NCBI RefSeq assembly: GCF_020539485.1
Contig: NZ_JACDXU010000007.1
Span: 1-39,507, forward strand
Length of the DNA: 39,507 bases
Reading direction: 5' to 3'
DNA from: Fulverythrobacter ferritrahens
GTDB lineage: Bacteria; Pseudomonadota; Alphaproteobacteria; Sphingomonadales; Sphingomonadaceae
Made by a program: the position numbers and the translations under genes. Below, one piece after another: positions 1 through 9,268 of this stretch; positions within the stretch are counted from its first letter, which is position 1, and every line of letters begins with the position of its first letter. Below the pieces are notes generated by a model. It was not told where the DNA came from. It ran no database searches and saw nothing but the letters and a program-made list of their open reading frames with translations.

Positions 1-209
1 CCCGAACTCTAATCCGAGGAACTGTTGTCCGTCTCTGTTGGCGACCGTCCGAACCGCCTCAGTGGCGCCCCGTCCGGTGAACAGCCCTCTAGATACACTC
101 CCCGATTCGAGCAACACCTTTTTTGCATTTTTGTTGCGATATTCCGAAACCTCGCGGAAATCCGGGCTTTACCGGCTGGTAAAATGTTCCGCCGCATAGG
201 GCCGCCCAC

Positions 210-1706
210 ATGACAATCGCCTCCCCCAGTCCGAATCCGGCGTCAGAAGCGCCCGATCTTCCACCTGAATCGCTTAGGAATCAGGTGCGTAGCGCCGTGC
301 TGTGGCGTTCCGGCTCCCAGATTCTGGGACAGATCATCACCTGGGGCTCCACCTTCCTCGTGATCCGGATCCTCTCCCCATCGGATTACGGCCTCTATGC
401 GATGACATCGGTGGTGCTGGTGCTGCTGAGCCTGATGAACGGCTATGGCCTGGCCAATGCCCTGATCCAGAAACGCGACGCCACTCCGCATATGCTGCGG
501 CAGCTCTTCGGCATGCTGATCCTGCTCAACGTGACCCTGGCTCTGCTGCAGCTCGCCGCCGCTCCACTGGTCGCCGCCTATTACGGGCAGGCCGAGGTAG
601 CGAGCCTCCTGCGTGTGCAGGCCTTGATCTATCTGACCAACCCCTTCCTGGCGCTGGGCTACGCCGTGCTCTCTCGCGAGATGGATTTCCGCAAGCAGGC
701 ACAGGTCAACCTTGTCTCGGGGCTGCTCTCGGCCTTTGCCGCCCTCGCCGGGGCGCTGGCGGGTTTGGGTGTCTGGACCCTTGTGCTCGCCCCGCTGACC
801 GGATTTGCCGCCCGTGCACTGGGTATGGCCATTGCCGCGCGGATATTCATTCGTCCGAGCTTCGATTTCCGCGGCGCATGGAGCCTTGCCCGATATGGGG
901 GTATCGTGGCGGTCGGGCAGTTCTTCTGGTTCGTGCAGACCCAGGCCGACATCGTGATCGCCGGCCGTGCCTTCGATCCGCACATGCTGGGCATCTATAC
1001 GACAAGCCTGTTTCTCACCCAGATGTTCGTCACCAAGTTCGTACCGCCTATCAATGAGGTAGCTTTCAGCGCCTATGCGAAGGTTCAGGATGATGCTCGC
1101 GCCATGGCGCTCGGCTTCCTGAAGGCAGTGCGCATATTGATGCTGATCGGCATGCCGTTCTGCCTTGGGCTCGCCGCCACTGCCGATCCACTCGTGCATG
1201 TCGTGCTGGGCGAGAAATGGCTAGAGACGGCTCCGGTGATCGCGTTGCTCGGCTTTGCCATGCCTTTCATGACCGTCCAGGTCCTGTTCGGCCCTGCCAC
1301 CAATGCGGCGGGGCGACCCGGCATATATACGCGTGTGTCGATCCTGGGCGCAGTCCTGCTGCCTGCCACTTTCCTGATCGGCGTGCAATGGGGAGTGACC
1401 GGGATCGCCTGGGCATGGGTGGCAGCCTATCCGGTGCTCCTGGCAATCTCAGCAGCCTGGGTGCTGCCGGTGTTGCATGTCAGTCTGCGCGACTTCCTCC
1501 GGGCGCTCTCCCCACCCGTATTGGCAGGTATCACCATGTTCCTGGGCGTGAAGCTGTGCGCCCATCTGCTCCCCGCCATGCCGATGCTGGCAAGGCTAGC
1601 GCTGCTGGTGGCGGCAGGCGGCGCGATTTACGGCTTGTGGCTGCTGCTCTTCGCGCGCGGGCGGATCACCGAACTGTTTGAACTGGCACGCAGCCGGAAA
1701 GGATGA
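210..1706 (+). CDS. Polysaccharide/O-antigen flippase (MOP superfamily, WzxC-like)
   Basis: A 498-residue, strongly hydrophobic protein with about 12-14 predicted membrane segments starting near residue 38, after a polar Pro/Ser-rich N-terminus. The opening pattern (SGSQILGQIITWGSTFLVIRIL, then SPSDYGLYAM) is typical of the polysaccharide-transport branch of the MOP flippase superfamily. Such proteins move lipid-linked oligosaccharides across the inner membrane for LPS, capsule or exopolysaccharide assembly. It ends 1 bp from the end of a convergent glycosyltransferase gene, and a second glycosyltransferase lies beyond, which supports a surface-polysaccharide role. The ATG at 210 has only a weak ribosome site. 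The transported glycan cannot be deduced. Confidence 0.88.
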   Translation: MTIASPSPNPASEAPDLPPESLRNQVRSAVLWRSGSQILGQIITWGSTFLVIRILSPSDYGLYAMTSVVLVLLSLMNGYGLANALIQKRDATPHMLRQLFGMLILLNVTLALLQLAAAPLVAAYYGQAEVASLLRVQALIYLTNPFLALGYAVLSREMDFRKQAQVNLVSGLLSAFAALAGALAGLGVWTLVLAPLTGFAARALGMAIAARIFIRPSFDFRGAWSLARYGGIVAVGQFFWFVQTQADIVIAGRAFDPHMLGIYTTSLFLTQMFVTKFVPPINEVAFSAYAKVQDDARAMALGFLKAVRILMLIGMPFCLGLAATADPLVHVVLGEKWLETAPVIALLGFAMPFMTVQVLFGPATNAAGRPGIYTRVSILGAVLLPATFLIGVQWGVTGIAWAWVAAYPVLLAISAAWVLPVLHVSLRDFLRALSPPVLAGITMFLGVKLCAHLLPAMPMLARLALLVAAGGAIYGLWLLLFARGRITELFELARSRKG

Positions 1707-1707
1707 T

Positions 1708-2652
1708 TCACCCTTTAAGCGCCGCAATCGCCCGACGGGTCGCCTCGGCATAAGCGCCAAGGTGGAAGCGATACGTGCCGATGAAATGCGCAAGGCGCGT
1801 ATCGGCAGGAAGCGGTTCGTTCCAGAAATTGAGGTAGCGATCGTAGGGCAGCAGCACCGGCTCCCCTTCATTGGCGACAATCACGTTCGACATCACCTGC
1901 TCGCTGCCCCAGCGCTTCCAGCTCTCACGGCCCAGAATCGCCTCGGCTTCGCGACTGAAATCCTCCGCCGTTCTGCGGCCCAACCCGCCGGGCGCGAAGC
2001 CGGTGAAGCCGGCACAGCCGCGCACGTAACAGGAAGGCTGCGGCAGACCCGCGCGGATCTGCGGCAGGATTTCCTCGGTCGCGCCCTGCACGTGGGTTTC
2101 AGGGGAGAAAGGATCGAGCCCCGGCGTCGTCTTCACGAAATCACCCACAGGCAGCCACCGGGCCGAATCTTCCCCCTTCAGAGTGAAGTTGCGCCCTTCT
2201 GCGATCGCGGCGGCGACTTCCGGCACAGGCCCAAGAGTGACAGTGTCGGAATCGACCTGGATTACATAGGCATCCTTGCGCAGTTCGAGCAGCAGCAGCA
2301 GCCTTTCCCACACGCAGCCGCGCGGGCAGGGGCCGACATCCACTTCCGCGATATGGCGGATTTCGGGATCGCCCAGATGGTGGGCAAGGATCGCCTTGTC
2401 TGCCGGGGTAAGCGTGCCATCATCGAGAATGACGATCCGCCCACGACGCAAATGCTGGTGAAGAGACTTGATGGCTACCAGATAGGGCAGCAGCACCCTG
2501 GTGCCGATCATCGAATAGAGGATCACGCCATCATCGGCGGGAAGCAGCGGAGCCGTGCCCAGCACTGCGCGCGACTGGCGCAAATGAAACTGTTCCCGCA
2601 ATTTGCGGAGAAGCTTGTCGCGCAACTGGATCATCTCCGGAGCCGCTAGCAT
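1708..2652 (-). CDS. Putative glycosyltransferase with DxD motif
   Basis: A 314-residue cytosolic protein. Residues 42-80 resemble a GT-A nucleotide-sugar fold (ILYSMIGTRVLLPYLVAIKSL, then IVILDDG), and residues 128-137 carry VIQVDSDT, a DxD-type metal/nucleotide-sugar site (D134, D136). The arrangement resembles GT8/GT32-like proteins, but I cannot assign a family firmly. Its start lies 12 bp after the stop of the upstream family-2 glycosyltransferase on the same strand, so the two are probably co-transcribed. It is tail-to-tail with the flippase, with a 1-bp gap. A role in making or decorating a cell-surface glycan is inferred from context; donor and acceptor are unknown. Confidence 0.7.
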   Translation of the reverse strand: MLAAPEMIQLRDKLLRKLREQFHLRQSRAVLGTAPLLPADDGVILYSMIGTRVLLPYLVAIKSLHQHLRRGRIVILDDGTLTPADKAILAHHLGDPEIRHIAEVDVGPCPRGCVWERLLLLLELRKDAYVIQVDSDTVTLGPVPEVAAAIAEGRNFTLKGEDSARWLPVGDFVKTTPGLDPFSPETHVQGATEEILPQIRAGLPQPSCYVRGCAGFTGFAPGGLGRRTAEDFSREAEAILGRESWKRWGSEQVMSNVIVANEGEPVLLPYDRYLNFWNEPLPADTRLAHFIGTYRFHLGAYAEATRRAIAALKG

Positions 2653-2664
2653 ATTGGCCCGCAG

Positions 2665-3516
2665 TTAAGAAGCGGCCGCGCGCGCCATGCGGGCGAGCGC
2701 CTTGCGATCGAACCACCACCAGACCGGATGACGGCGGGGTGCGAAGCGGGGCAACCATTCCGGATAGAGCATGGCAAGGCGCCGGGGCAGTCCCGCCGGC
2801 CCCTCCCCCCGCATGATCGAGCTGATCATGCGGTTCTGGAAATGCCGGACCGAGTAATTGATCATCCGCCGATACTGGACCAGCAGAGTGGCAGGCTCCA
2901 GCAGGCTGGCGGGCTGGCATAGGAAGCCGGCCTGCTGACAGGGGATCACGCGCTGGTCTTGCCAATGATCTTCATTGCGAAGGTCGGTCTTGGCCATGGC
3001 GCAGAGCAGGCCATCATCCCCGATCAGGTCTTCCGGCAGACGAATCCCCAAGGCTCGCATTCGATCGATGAACTGCCCGCTCAACGCATAGAGATCGCCG
3101 AACATCCCGTGCTGCACGATCATTTCCTGGCGGTAGGCCTCGGCGTGGCGGCCGTTGCGCGGCATGGCAGAGGCGGCATTGGCCTGCGGATCGGCCGCAA
3201 GCGCCGCCGCCAGAGCCTCGACCGATCCCGGAAGCACTTCCGCATCGCCATCGACAAAGACGAAGCACCGGGCGGCAATGTCCGGCGTATCGAGCACGAA
3301 CCGGTTCCAGCTGCGCGATTTGCCGCCTTCCGGATATTCGTGAACCGTAACCCCGGCAAAGCCGCGTGCGATGTCGGCAGTCCGGTCTTTCGAGCCGTTC
3401 ACCACAACATGCACCGCCACATCCGAATTGCCGAGCGGCAGGCTCGCGAGGCAGCGCGCTATTCGCCGCTCTTCATTATGAGCCAGTATCGCAACTATGA
3501 TGGGCCGCTTGTCCAT
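2665..3516 (-). CDS. Family 2 glycosyltransferase
   Basis: A 283-residue GT-A protein. It opens with MDKRPIIVAILAHNEERRI, the usual first strand and loop of GT2 enzymes. VVVNGSKDRTADIA follows near residues 38-50, and the metal-binding FVDGDAEV motif sits at about 87-94. A basic, Trp-rich C-terminus (RRHPVWWWFDRKALARM) may touch the membrane. The frame stays open further upstream to 3780, but the GT2 fold begins at this Met, and the extra upstream residues look non-coding and overlap the divergent gene at 3644. It is the first gene of a two-gene unit with the DxD glycosyltransferase. Donor and acceptor sugars are unknown. Confidence 0.83.
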   Translation of the reverse strand: MDKRPIIVAILAHNEERRIARCLASLPLGNSDVAVHVVVNGSKDRTADIARGFAGVTVHEYPEGGKSRSWNRFVLDTPDIAARCFVFVDGDAEVLPGSVEALAAALAADPQANAASAMPRNGRHAEAYRQEMIVQHGMFGDLYALSGQFIDRMRALGIRLPEDLIGDDGLLCAMAKTDLRNEDHWQDQRVIPCQQAGFLCQPASLLEPATLLVQYRRMINYSVRHFQNRMISSIMRGEGPAGLPRRLAMLYPEWLPRFAPRRHPVWWWFDRKALARMARAAAS

Positions 3517-3643
3517 GAGCCCGCCCCTAGCCCGGAACGATGAATATTGGCTTGCCGCGCCTGATTCGCTCCCTCCGATTATCCATGGTATAAACGCTGC
3601 CATAGCGGGGCTTGGACGAACCCCGCCTGAGGGAGTGCAGGCA

Positions 3644-4606
3644 ATGAGCTGGATCACAGCTGCATCGGCCGCATTGGTCGCGGCAATGACCACCACCCTG
3701 GCACCGCAAGATGCCACTTCCGGCAGCGCCCAGCCGCCCGGTAATCGCCCCAGTGATCTGGACGTCTTCAAGACCGGCACTGAAGAATATGACAGGCTGA
3801 CCGTGCCCGTTACGGTGGAAGGCCAGGGGCCTTATCGTTTCATGATCGATACCGGGGCGCAGGCCACTGTCCTCTCCCGCGAGTTGGCGGACAGGCTCGG
3901 TGTGGCGGACAGGAAAGCCGCGACGCTGGTGGGGATTTCCAGCAGCGCGCCGATAGAGGTCGCCCCGGTGATGGAACTCGGGCTGGGCAAGCGCCTCTTC
4001 TACATCGAAACGGTGCCGCTGGTGGCGCAGGACAATATCGGCAGCGCGGATGGCATACTCGGCCTCGATTCATTACAGGAACAGCGCGTCCTGCTGGATT
4101 TCCGGGCGAAGACCTTCTCCGTGGCCGATGCCGATACGCTGGGCGGGGACAAGGGCTACGACATTGTGGTGCGTGCCCGCCGGGTGCTGGGCCAGCTGAT
4201 CATCACGGATGCAGAACTGGACGGCGTGAAAGTCTCCGTGATCGTGGGCACTGGCGCGCAGGGCAGCGTGGGCAATCTGGCGCTGCAGGAAAAACTGCGC
4301 GGGCGCGAGTTGGGCCAGGCGCAGATGACCGACATCAATGGCGCGATGGAATCCAGCAGCATCCGGATGGCCAGATCCGTCACTATCGGCAGGGTGAAGG
4401 TGAGCAATCTGCCCATCGCCTTCGTCGATTCTCCCAGCTTCAAGGCTCTGGGGCTGGGCGACCGGCCCGCCATGGTGCTGGGGATGAGCGAACTGAGGCT
4501 GTTCAAGCGCGTGGCGATCGACTTCAAACAACGCAAGGTGCTGTTCGATCTGCCGCCCGGCGCGGGCTGGTTCAATTCGCCTGCGGGAGGCATGGGCAGC
4601 CATTGA
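3644..4606 (+). CDS. Two-domain retropepsin-like aspartic protease, second active site degenerate
   Basis: A 320-residue protein with a short hydrophobic N-terminus (possible signal peptide, residues 3-18) and two tandem retropepsin-like domains. Domain 1 (about 45-165) has the catalytic motif FMIDTGAQATV (Asp69) and a later ADGILGLDSL. Domain 2 (about 175-315) has the matching VIVGTGAQGSV (Gly202 where Asp is expected) and PAMVLGMSEL. Each domain ends in a similar strand (RVLLDF, RVAIDF), so the duplication is internal. Retropepsins need two Asp residues, either from a homodimer or from two lobes; here only lobe 1 keeps one. The start is supported by a GAGGGAG ribosome site 8 bp upstream. 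Secreted or periplasmic location is inferred. Substrate is unknown. Confidence 0.8.
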   Translation: MSWITAASAALVAAMTTTLAPQDATSGSAQPPGNRPSDLDVFKTGTEEYDRLTVPVTVEGQGPYRFMIDTGAQATVLSRELADRLGVADRKAATLVGISSSAPIEVAPVMELGLGKRLFYIETVPLVAQDNIGSADGILGLDSLQEQRVLLDFRAKTFSVADADTLGGDKGYDIVVRARRVLGQLIITDAELDGVKVSVIVGTGAQGSVGNLALQEKLRGRELGQAQMTDINGAMESSSIRMARSVTIGRVKVSNLPIAFVDSPSFKALGLGDRPAMVLGMSELRLFKRVAIDFKQRKVLFDLPPGAGWFNSPAGGMGSH

Positions 4607-4714
4607 TCCTGTCCGCTGGTTCGGCCCCGCCAGCGCCCTGACTTTGCCGCCGGAAAGCAAAAGCTGGCCGGGCAGCCATTGCCCTTTAGCGGCATAAGGC
4701 CCACTTGCTGGCCC

Positions 4715-6535
4715 ATGCCTCCACGCGCTCAATCGACAAACCTCAAAGGCAAGCATGCCGACTGGCGCACAGTGCGCCGCTTCCTGCCCTATCTCTGGAC
4801 CCGCGAACGCGCCGGGGTGCGCTGGCGATTGGCCGGGGCCGTGGCACTGATCCTTCTTTCGAAGGTCACAGTGCTTTCCATGCCCTATTTCCTGCGCGGG
4901 GCGGTGAACACCATGGCCACCCCCGCCACCGAGGCGATGTGGGCGGCGCTCGCGCTGGTGCTGGCCTATACGGCGGCGCGCTTCACCACCACGGCCTTCG
5001 ACAATATCCGCAATATCGTGTTCGAGCGGATCGGCCAGAGCGCCGTGCAGCATCTGGCGGAGGACGTATTCCGCCGCCTGCACCAACTCTCTTTGCGATT
5101 CCATCTTGCCCGCCGCACGGGCGAGGTCACCAAGATTATCGAGCGCGGGACCAAGAGCATCAACACGATGCTCTATTTCCTGTTGTTCAACATTGCCCCC
5201 ACATTCATCGAGCTGATGGCGATCGGGGTGATCTTCTACCTCAATTTCGGCGTCTCGCTGGTGATTGCGACCTTCCTTGCGGTGGTCGCCTATATCTTCG
5301 TCACCACAACCATCACCGAATGGCGCGCCACCCTTCGCGCGCGGATGAACGAGCTGGACGGGCAGGCCCTCTCCCGCGCGGTGGATTCGCTGCTCAATTA
5401 CGAGACGGTGAAATATTTCGGCGCCGAACAGCGCGAGCAACAGCGTTATTCCCACGCGGCCGAAAGCTACATGCAGGCCGCAACCAAGAGCGAGAACTCG
5501 CTTGCCCTGCTCAACATCGCACAGGCGCTGATCACCAATCTGCTGATGGCAGGCGCCATGGCCTACACCGTATGGGGCTGGAGCAAGGGACAGCTCAGCG
5601 TAGGCGATCTGGTGTTCGTGAACACTTTCCTGATGCAGCTGTTCCGGCCGCTGGACTTCCTCGGCATGGTCTATCGCACGATCCGCCAGGGGCTGATCGA
5701 CATGGCCTCCATGTTCGAGCTGATCGATACTCAGGTGGAAGTGAGCGATGCGCCCGGCGCGCCCGCGCTGATCTCCGGCAATCCGATCGTGACCTTCGAC
5801 AATGTTGTGTTCGGTTATGACAGGGAGCGCACGATCCTGCATGGGCTGAGCCTGGAGGTTCCCGCCGGCAAGCAGGTCGCTATCGTCGGCCCTTCGGGCG
5901 CCGGCAAATCCACCATCGGCCGCCTTCTCTTCCGCTTCTACGATCCGTGGGAAGGACGCATCCTGATCGGCGGGCAGGACATCAAGGAGGTTACGCAGGA
6001 ATCCCTGCGCGCCGCGATCGGCATCGTCCCCCAGGACAGCGTGCTGTTCAACGACACAATCGGCTATAACATCGCCTATGGCCGCGATGGCGCGCATATG
6101 GAGGATGTGATCGCAGCCGCCCGCGGCGCCGCGATCCTGCCCTTCGTCGAACGGCTGCCGGATGGCTTTGAAACGCAGGTCGGCGAGCGCGGCCTGAAGC
6201 TCTCGGGCGGGGAGAAGCAGCGCGTCGCCATTGCCCGCACATTGGTCAAGAATCCGCCGATCCTGCTGCTCGACGAAGCGACCAGCGCGCTCGATACCCG
6301 CACCGAACAGGAGATTCTCGCCACCCTGCGCCGCATCGCGCAGGACCGCACGACGATCTCCATCGCACACAGACTTTCTACGATTGCGGACAGCGACTTG
6401 ATCTATGTCATGCAAGATGGACGCCTGGCGGAGCAGGGTACACATCTCGAACTGCTGCGATTCGATGGGCTCTATGCCGAAATGTGGGCTCGCCAGCTGA
6501 TCGAAAGCGACGAACTGGATAGTGCCGCCCAATAG
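4715..6535 (+). CDS. atm1: Atm1-type ABC exporter (permease fused to ATPase)
   Basis: A 606-residue half-transporter. An N-terminal six-helix membrane domain (about 30-330) precedes an ATPase domain with Walker A GPSGAGKST (about 392-400), signature LSGGEKQ (about 496), Walker B ILLLDEATS (about 516) and H-loop IAHRLS (about 550). Long stretches such as FHLARRTGEVTK, RAVDSLLNYETVKYFGAE and VFGYDRERTILHGLS match, from memory, the Atm1/ABCB7 family, above all the Novosphingobium aromaticivorans protein. That exporter moves glutathione-linked metals and sulfur compounds out of the cytosol as a homodimer. The start MPPRAQ at 4715 matches the family N-terminus better than an upstream Met at 4679. 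A c-type cytochrome gene follows after 19 bp. Confidence 0.95.
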   Translation: MPPRAQSTNLKGKHADWRTVRRFLPYLWTRERAGVRWRLAGAVALILLSKVTVLSMPYFLRGAVNTMATPATEAMWAALALVLAYTAARFTTTAFDNIRNIVFERIGQSAVQHLAEDVFRRLHQLSLRFHLARRTGEVTKIIERGTKSINTMLYFLLFNIAPTFIELMAIGVIFYLNFGVSLVIATFLAVVAYIFVTTTITEWRATLRARMNELDGQALSRAVDSLLNYETVKYFGAEQREQQRYSHAAESYMQAATKSENSLALLNIAQALITNLLMAGAMAYTVWGWSKGQLSVGDLVFVNTFLMQLFRPLDFLGMVYRTIRQGLIDMASMFELIDTQVEVSDAPGAPALISGNPIVTFDNVVFGYDRERTILHGLSLEVPAGKQVAIVGPSGAGKSTIGRLLFRFYDPWEGRILIGGQDIKEVTQESLRAAIGIVPQDSVLFNDTIGYNIAYGRDGAHMEDVIAAARGAAILPFVERLPDGFETQVGERGLKLSGGEKQRVAIARTLVKNPPILLLDEATSALDTRTEQEILATLRRIAQDRTTISIAHRLSTIADSDLIYVMQDGRLAEQGTHLELLRFDGLYAEMWARQLIESDELDSAAQ

Positions 6536-6554
6536 CGGCCTCGGGGAGAAGAGA

Positions 6555-7085
6555 ATGCGCAGATATGCAATGTTCGCCGTTCCGGCACTGATGGCCGGTT
6601 CCGTGCTGGCATGGGGTGCCGCACAGGCGAACGACGGCGACGTGCTATATGTTCGCGGCGCGATGCAGCAGGAAATCAATGCCGCGACGAACGAGCTTTG
6701 GGACGTTGGCAACAACGCCATGAACGATTCGGGCGGGCTCGACCCGGCCCAGATGGACGAGGCCAAATGGGCACGCCTTGAAAAGGCCGCCCTCGCGCTC
6801 AAGCTGGAAGCTGACAAGATGGCTACGGCCGGCACGATCCGCGCTGCCGCTCCGGGACAGGAGAAGGTCGAGGAACCCGGCGCCTATTCGATGGAGGATG
6901 TTCAATCCTATATCGACGCCAATCCGCAAAGCTTCCGCGATTTCGCGGCCGGGCTCGCCAAGCATGCGCAGGCTATTGCCGAAACTGCCAAGGCACGGGA
7001 TGCCGAGAATGCCGGTTTGCTGGTGGGCGAAATCGATCAGGTCTGTGAGGCCTGCCACGCAAAATACTGGTATCCGCAAGGCTGA
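6555..7085 (+). CDS. Periplasmic c-type cytochrome, C-terminal CXXCH (cytochrome c'-like)
   Basis: A 176-residue protein with a signal peptide (cleavage probable after AAQA, residue 25) and one haem-binding motif close to its C-terminus, CEACH (C164, C167, H168), followed by AKYWYPQG. A mostly helical body with the haem site near the C-terminus is the layout of the cytochrome c' class, though I cannot prove membership. It is about 20 residues shorter than its downstream paralogue, with which it shares ELWDVGN, MDEAKW and the C-terminal WYPQ. A GGGGAGAAGAG ribosome site precedes the ATG. The gene follows atm1 by 19 bp and is probably co-transcribed. Redox partner and haem ligand are unknown. 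Confidence 0.8.
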   Translation: MRRYAMFAVPALMAGSVLAWGAAQANDGDVLYVRGAMQQEINAATNELWDVGNNAMNDSGGLDPAQMDEAKWARLEKAALALKLEADKMATAGTIRAAAPGQEKVEEPGAYSMEDVQSYIDANPQSFRDFAAGLAKHAQAIAETAKARDAENAGLLVGEIDQVCEACHAKYWYPQG

Positions 7086-7292
7086 CGGCACGGCCGTTTC
7101 GCGGCAGCTATGTGCCTGCCTCCCACTTCATCGAACATGTCCCTTCCCGGGCCGGAGGGCGATTATTCGCGCTCGGCGGGCCTGACGACGGAACAGGTGC
7201 AGGCCTGCGGCGTTTGCGCGATACGCCTGCGGAAATCTTCCCACTCCCGATAGAGGGCGTGAAATATGTGCCTTCCCAGAGAGGAGCCTTCC

Positions 7293-7883
7293 ATGACATC
7301 GCATCGCATGATTTTCGCCCTTGCCGCGGCCACGCTGGCGCTTGGCGGTTGTAGCAAGGAACCTGCCGCCGAAGACGTGCCGATGACCGTGCATGAGGCG
7401 ATGACCCAGCATATCGACGTGATCGCGGACGAAGTCTGGGCAGTGGGTAACGCGGCCATGGCCAGCGATGCGCTGATCGATCCGAAACTGATGGACGATG
7501 CCAAATGGGCCAAGCTGGCCGATGCTGCCGCGCGGCTGCAGAACGCGGCCACCGAAATGAGCATGCTGAAGAAGCTGGTGGTCAATCGGCCCGGCGTCAT
7601 CATTTCCGACGAGAACATCGAAGGCGGCACCACGTCCGAACAGGTGCAGAAGAACATCGATGCCGATCCGGAAGGCTTCCGCGGCATGGCCGGCGCCCTT
7701 GCCAGCCATATGGGTGACATCGCGGCTGCGGCGAAGGCTCACGATGCCCAGCGTGCCGGGGCGCTGGTGGGGCAGATCGACGGCGTGTGCGAGAACTGCC
7801 ACCTGGAATTCTGGTATCCTCAGCAGAAGGATCTGGTAAAGCAGATCATGGCTGAAGGCGACGGGGCCGCCGCCAGGAAATAA
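7293..7883 (+). CDS. Lipoprotein c-type cytochrome, paralogue of the preceding gene
   Basis: A 196-residue protein with a lipoprotein signal (lipobox LGGC, Cys20) and a C-terminal haem motif CENCH (C166, C169, H170) followed by LEFWYPQQ. It aligns along its length with the upstream cytochrome: DEVWAVGNAAM, LMDDAKWAKLADAA, IDADPEGFRGMAGALASHMGDIA and VGQIDGVC all have counterparts there. The start is chosen because AGAGGAG lies about 8 bp upstream of this ATG. The Ser after Cys20 gives no Asp +2 inner-membrane retention signal, so outer-membrane anchoring is possible. The two cytochromes look like a local duplication in which one copy gained a lipid anchor. Function is unknown. Confidence 0.8.
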   Translation: MTSHRMIFALAAATLALGGCSKEPAAEDVPMTVHEAMTQHIDVIADEVWAVGNAAMASDALIDPKLMDDAKWAKLADAAARLQNAATEMSMLKKLVVNRPGVIISDENIEGGTTSEQVQKNIDADPEGFRGMAGALASHMGDIAAAAKAHDAQRAGALVGQIDGVCENCHLEFWYPQQKDLVKQIMAEGDGAAARK

Positions 7884-7912
7884 GGCGGCGCCCCGTTCCT
7901 GCTTCCCCATCT

Positions 7913-7947
7913 TCCGCCCGGCCCGTTCAAATGCCGGGGCGGGCGGA
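7913..7947. terminator. Hairpin between convergent genes
   Basis: TCCGCCCGGCCC (7913-7924) pairs with GGGGCGGGCGGA (7936-7947), 12 bp with one mismatch and an 11-nt loop. It lies between the ends of the lipoprotein cytochrome gene and hslU, so it could end transcription in both directions. There is no T-run, so intrinsic termination is an inference. Confidence 0.5.
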
Positions 7948-7958
7948 GAGGAATCCCG

Positions 7959-9260
7959 TCAGAGGATATATTTGCTGAGGTCGCTATTGCCGGCGAGGTC
8001 GGCAAGCCTGTCGCGCACATAGTCCGCGTCGATCGTCACAATCTCGCCGCGCCGATCTTCCGCCTCGAAGCTGAGATCCTCGATCAGCCTTTCCATGACG
8101 GTCTGCAGGCGGCGTGCACCGATATTCTCGACGCTCTCGTTCACCTGGGCTGCGATCCGGGCAACTTCGCGCACGGCATCCTCGGTGAAGTCCAGCGTGA
8201 CTTCCTCTGTACCGATCAGCGCCTTGTACTGCTCCACCAGATTGGCTCGTGTTTCGGAGAGGATTCGCACGAAATCCTCCTCTGTCAGGCTGCGCAGCTC
8301 CACCCGGATAGGCAGACGCCCCTGCAATTCGGGCAGCATGTCCGACGGCTTGGCCACATGGAACGCGCCGCTGGCGATGAACAGCACATGGTCCGTCTTC
8401 ATCGGCCCATATTTGGTGGCCACAGTAGTGCCTTCGATCAGCGGCAGCAGATCGCGCTGCACGCCTTCACGGCTCACGGAACCGCCGCGCACATCGGAAG
8501 CGGCGATCTTGTCGATCTCGTCGAGGAAGACGATTCCGTTCGTTTCGGCGTCGGCCAGCGCGACCCGCGCGACATCGTCCTGGTCCATGCGCTTCTCGGC
8601 CTCCTCGTCCACCAGCTTGTCCCACGCATCGGGAACCTTGAGCTTGCGACGCTTGAGATTCTGCCGGCCGAAGGCCTTGCTCATCATCTGGGATAGGTCG
8701 ATCATGCCGACATTGCCGCCCATGCCCTGAATATCCATCGGCATGGCGGGGCTGTCTTCCACCTCGATCTCGACCTCGACGTCATTCATGGCGTTCTGGA
8801 CGATACGCTGGCGGAAGCTCTCGCGCGTGGCTTCGGAAGCATTCTCTCCAACCAGCGCCTTGAGCAGGCGATCCATCGCGGCCTTGCTGGCGGCTTCCCG
8901 CACAGCCTCGCGGCGGCGTTCCTTCTCCAGCCGCACGGCCTCCTCCGCCAGATCGCGCGCGATCTGTTCCACATCGCGGCCGACATAGCCGACTTCCGTG
9001 AACTTCGTCGCTTCCACCTTCACGAAGGGCGCATCAGCCAGCTTGGCGAGGCGACGGCTGATCTCCGTCTTGCCGCAGCCCGTGGGCCCGATCATCAGGA
9101 TGTTCTTGGGCGTCACCTCATCGCGCAGTTCCGCGCCGAGGCGCTGGCGGCGCCAGCGATTGCGCAGCGCGACCGCCACCGCACGCTTGGCCTCGGCCTG
9201 GCCGATGATGTGTTCATCCAATGCGGCGACAATCGCCTTGGGGGTCAATGTGTCAGTCAT
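7959..9260 (-). CDS. hslU: ATP-dependent protease ATPase subunit HslU
   Basis: A 433-residue AAA+ unfoldase, the usual length. It begins with the family N-terminus ([17 protein letters not shown]). Walker A GPTGCGKT is at 58-65, the pore motif GYVGRD follows near residue 90, and Walker [12 protein letters not shown] lies in the second half after the inserted I domain (about 110-245). The protein ends in DLSKYIL, the C-terminal tail that docks into HslV and activates it. HslU hexamers unfold substrates and feed them to HslV in the cytosol. It lies 8 bp downstream of hslV on the same strand, the standard hslVU operon. Confidence 0.98.
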   Translation of the reverse strand: MTDTLTPKAIVAALDEHIIGQAEAKRAVAVALRNRWRRQRLGAELRDEVTPKNILMIGPTGCGKTEISRRLAKLADAPFVKVEATKFTEVGYVGRDVEQIARDLAEEAVRLEKERRREAVREAASKAAMDRLLKALVGENASEATRESFRQRIVQNAMNDVEVEIEVEDSPAMPMDIQGMGGNVGMIDLSQMMSKAFGRQNLKRRKLKVPDAWDKLVDEEAEKRMDQDDVARVALADAETNGIVFLDEIDKIAASDVRGGSVSREGVQRDLLPLIEGTTVATKYGPMKTDHVLFIASGAFHVAKPSDMLPELQGRLPIRVELRSLTEEDFVRILSETRANLVEQYKALIGTEEVTLDFTEDAVREVARIAAQVNESVENIGARRLQTVMERLIEDLSFEAEDRRGEIVTIDADYVRDRLADLAGNSDLSKYIL

Positions 9261-9268
9261 GATGAGAT

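Noticed and set aside
1-209. Possible promoter or upstream gene end before the flippase
   Set aside because: The T-rich stretch near 119-135 has no -35/-10 pair at proper spacing, and no coding pattern continues from the left edge.
4073-6835. 920-codon open frame on the minus strand opposite the retropepsin and Atm1 genes
   Set aside because: It is antisense to two clear protein families, and its composition (rich in His, Arg, Gln, Gly with no family pattern) is what high-GC antisense frames give.
7112-7354. 80-codon frame between the two cytochrome genes
   Set aside because: No ribosome site and it runs into the second cytochrome gene in another frame; the 207-bp gap otherwise shows no convincing gene or RNA.
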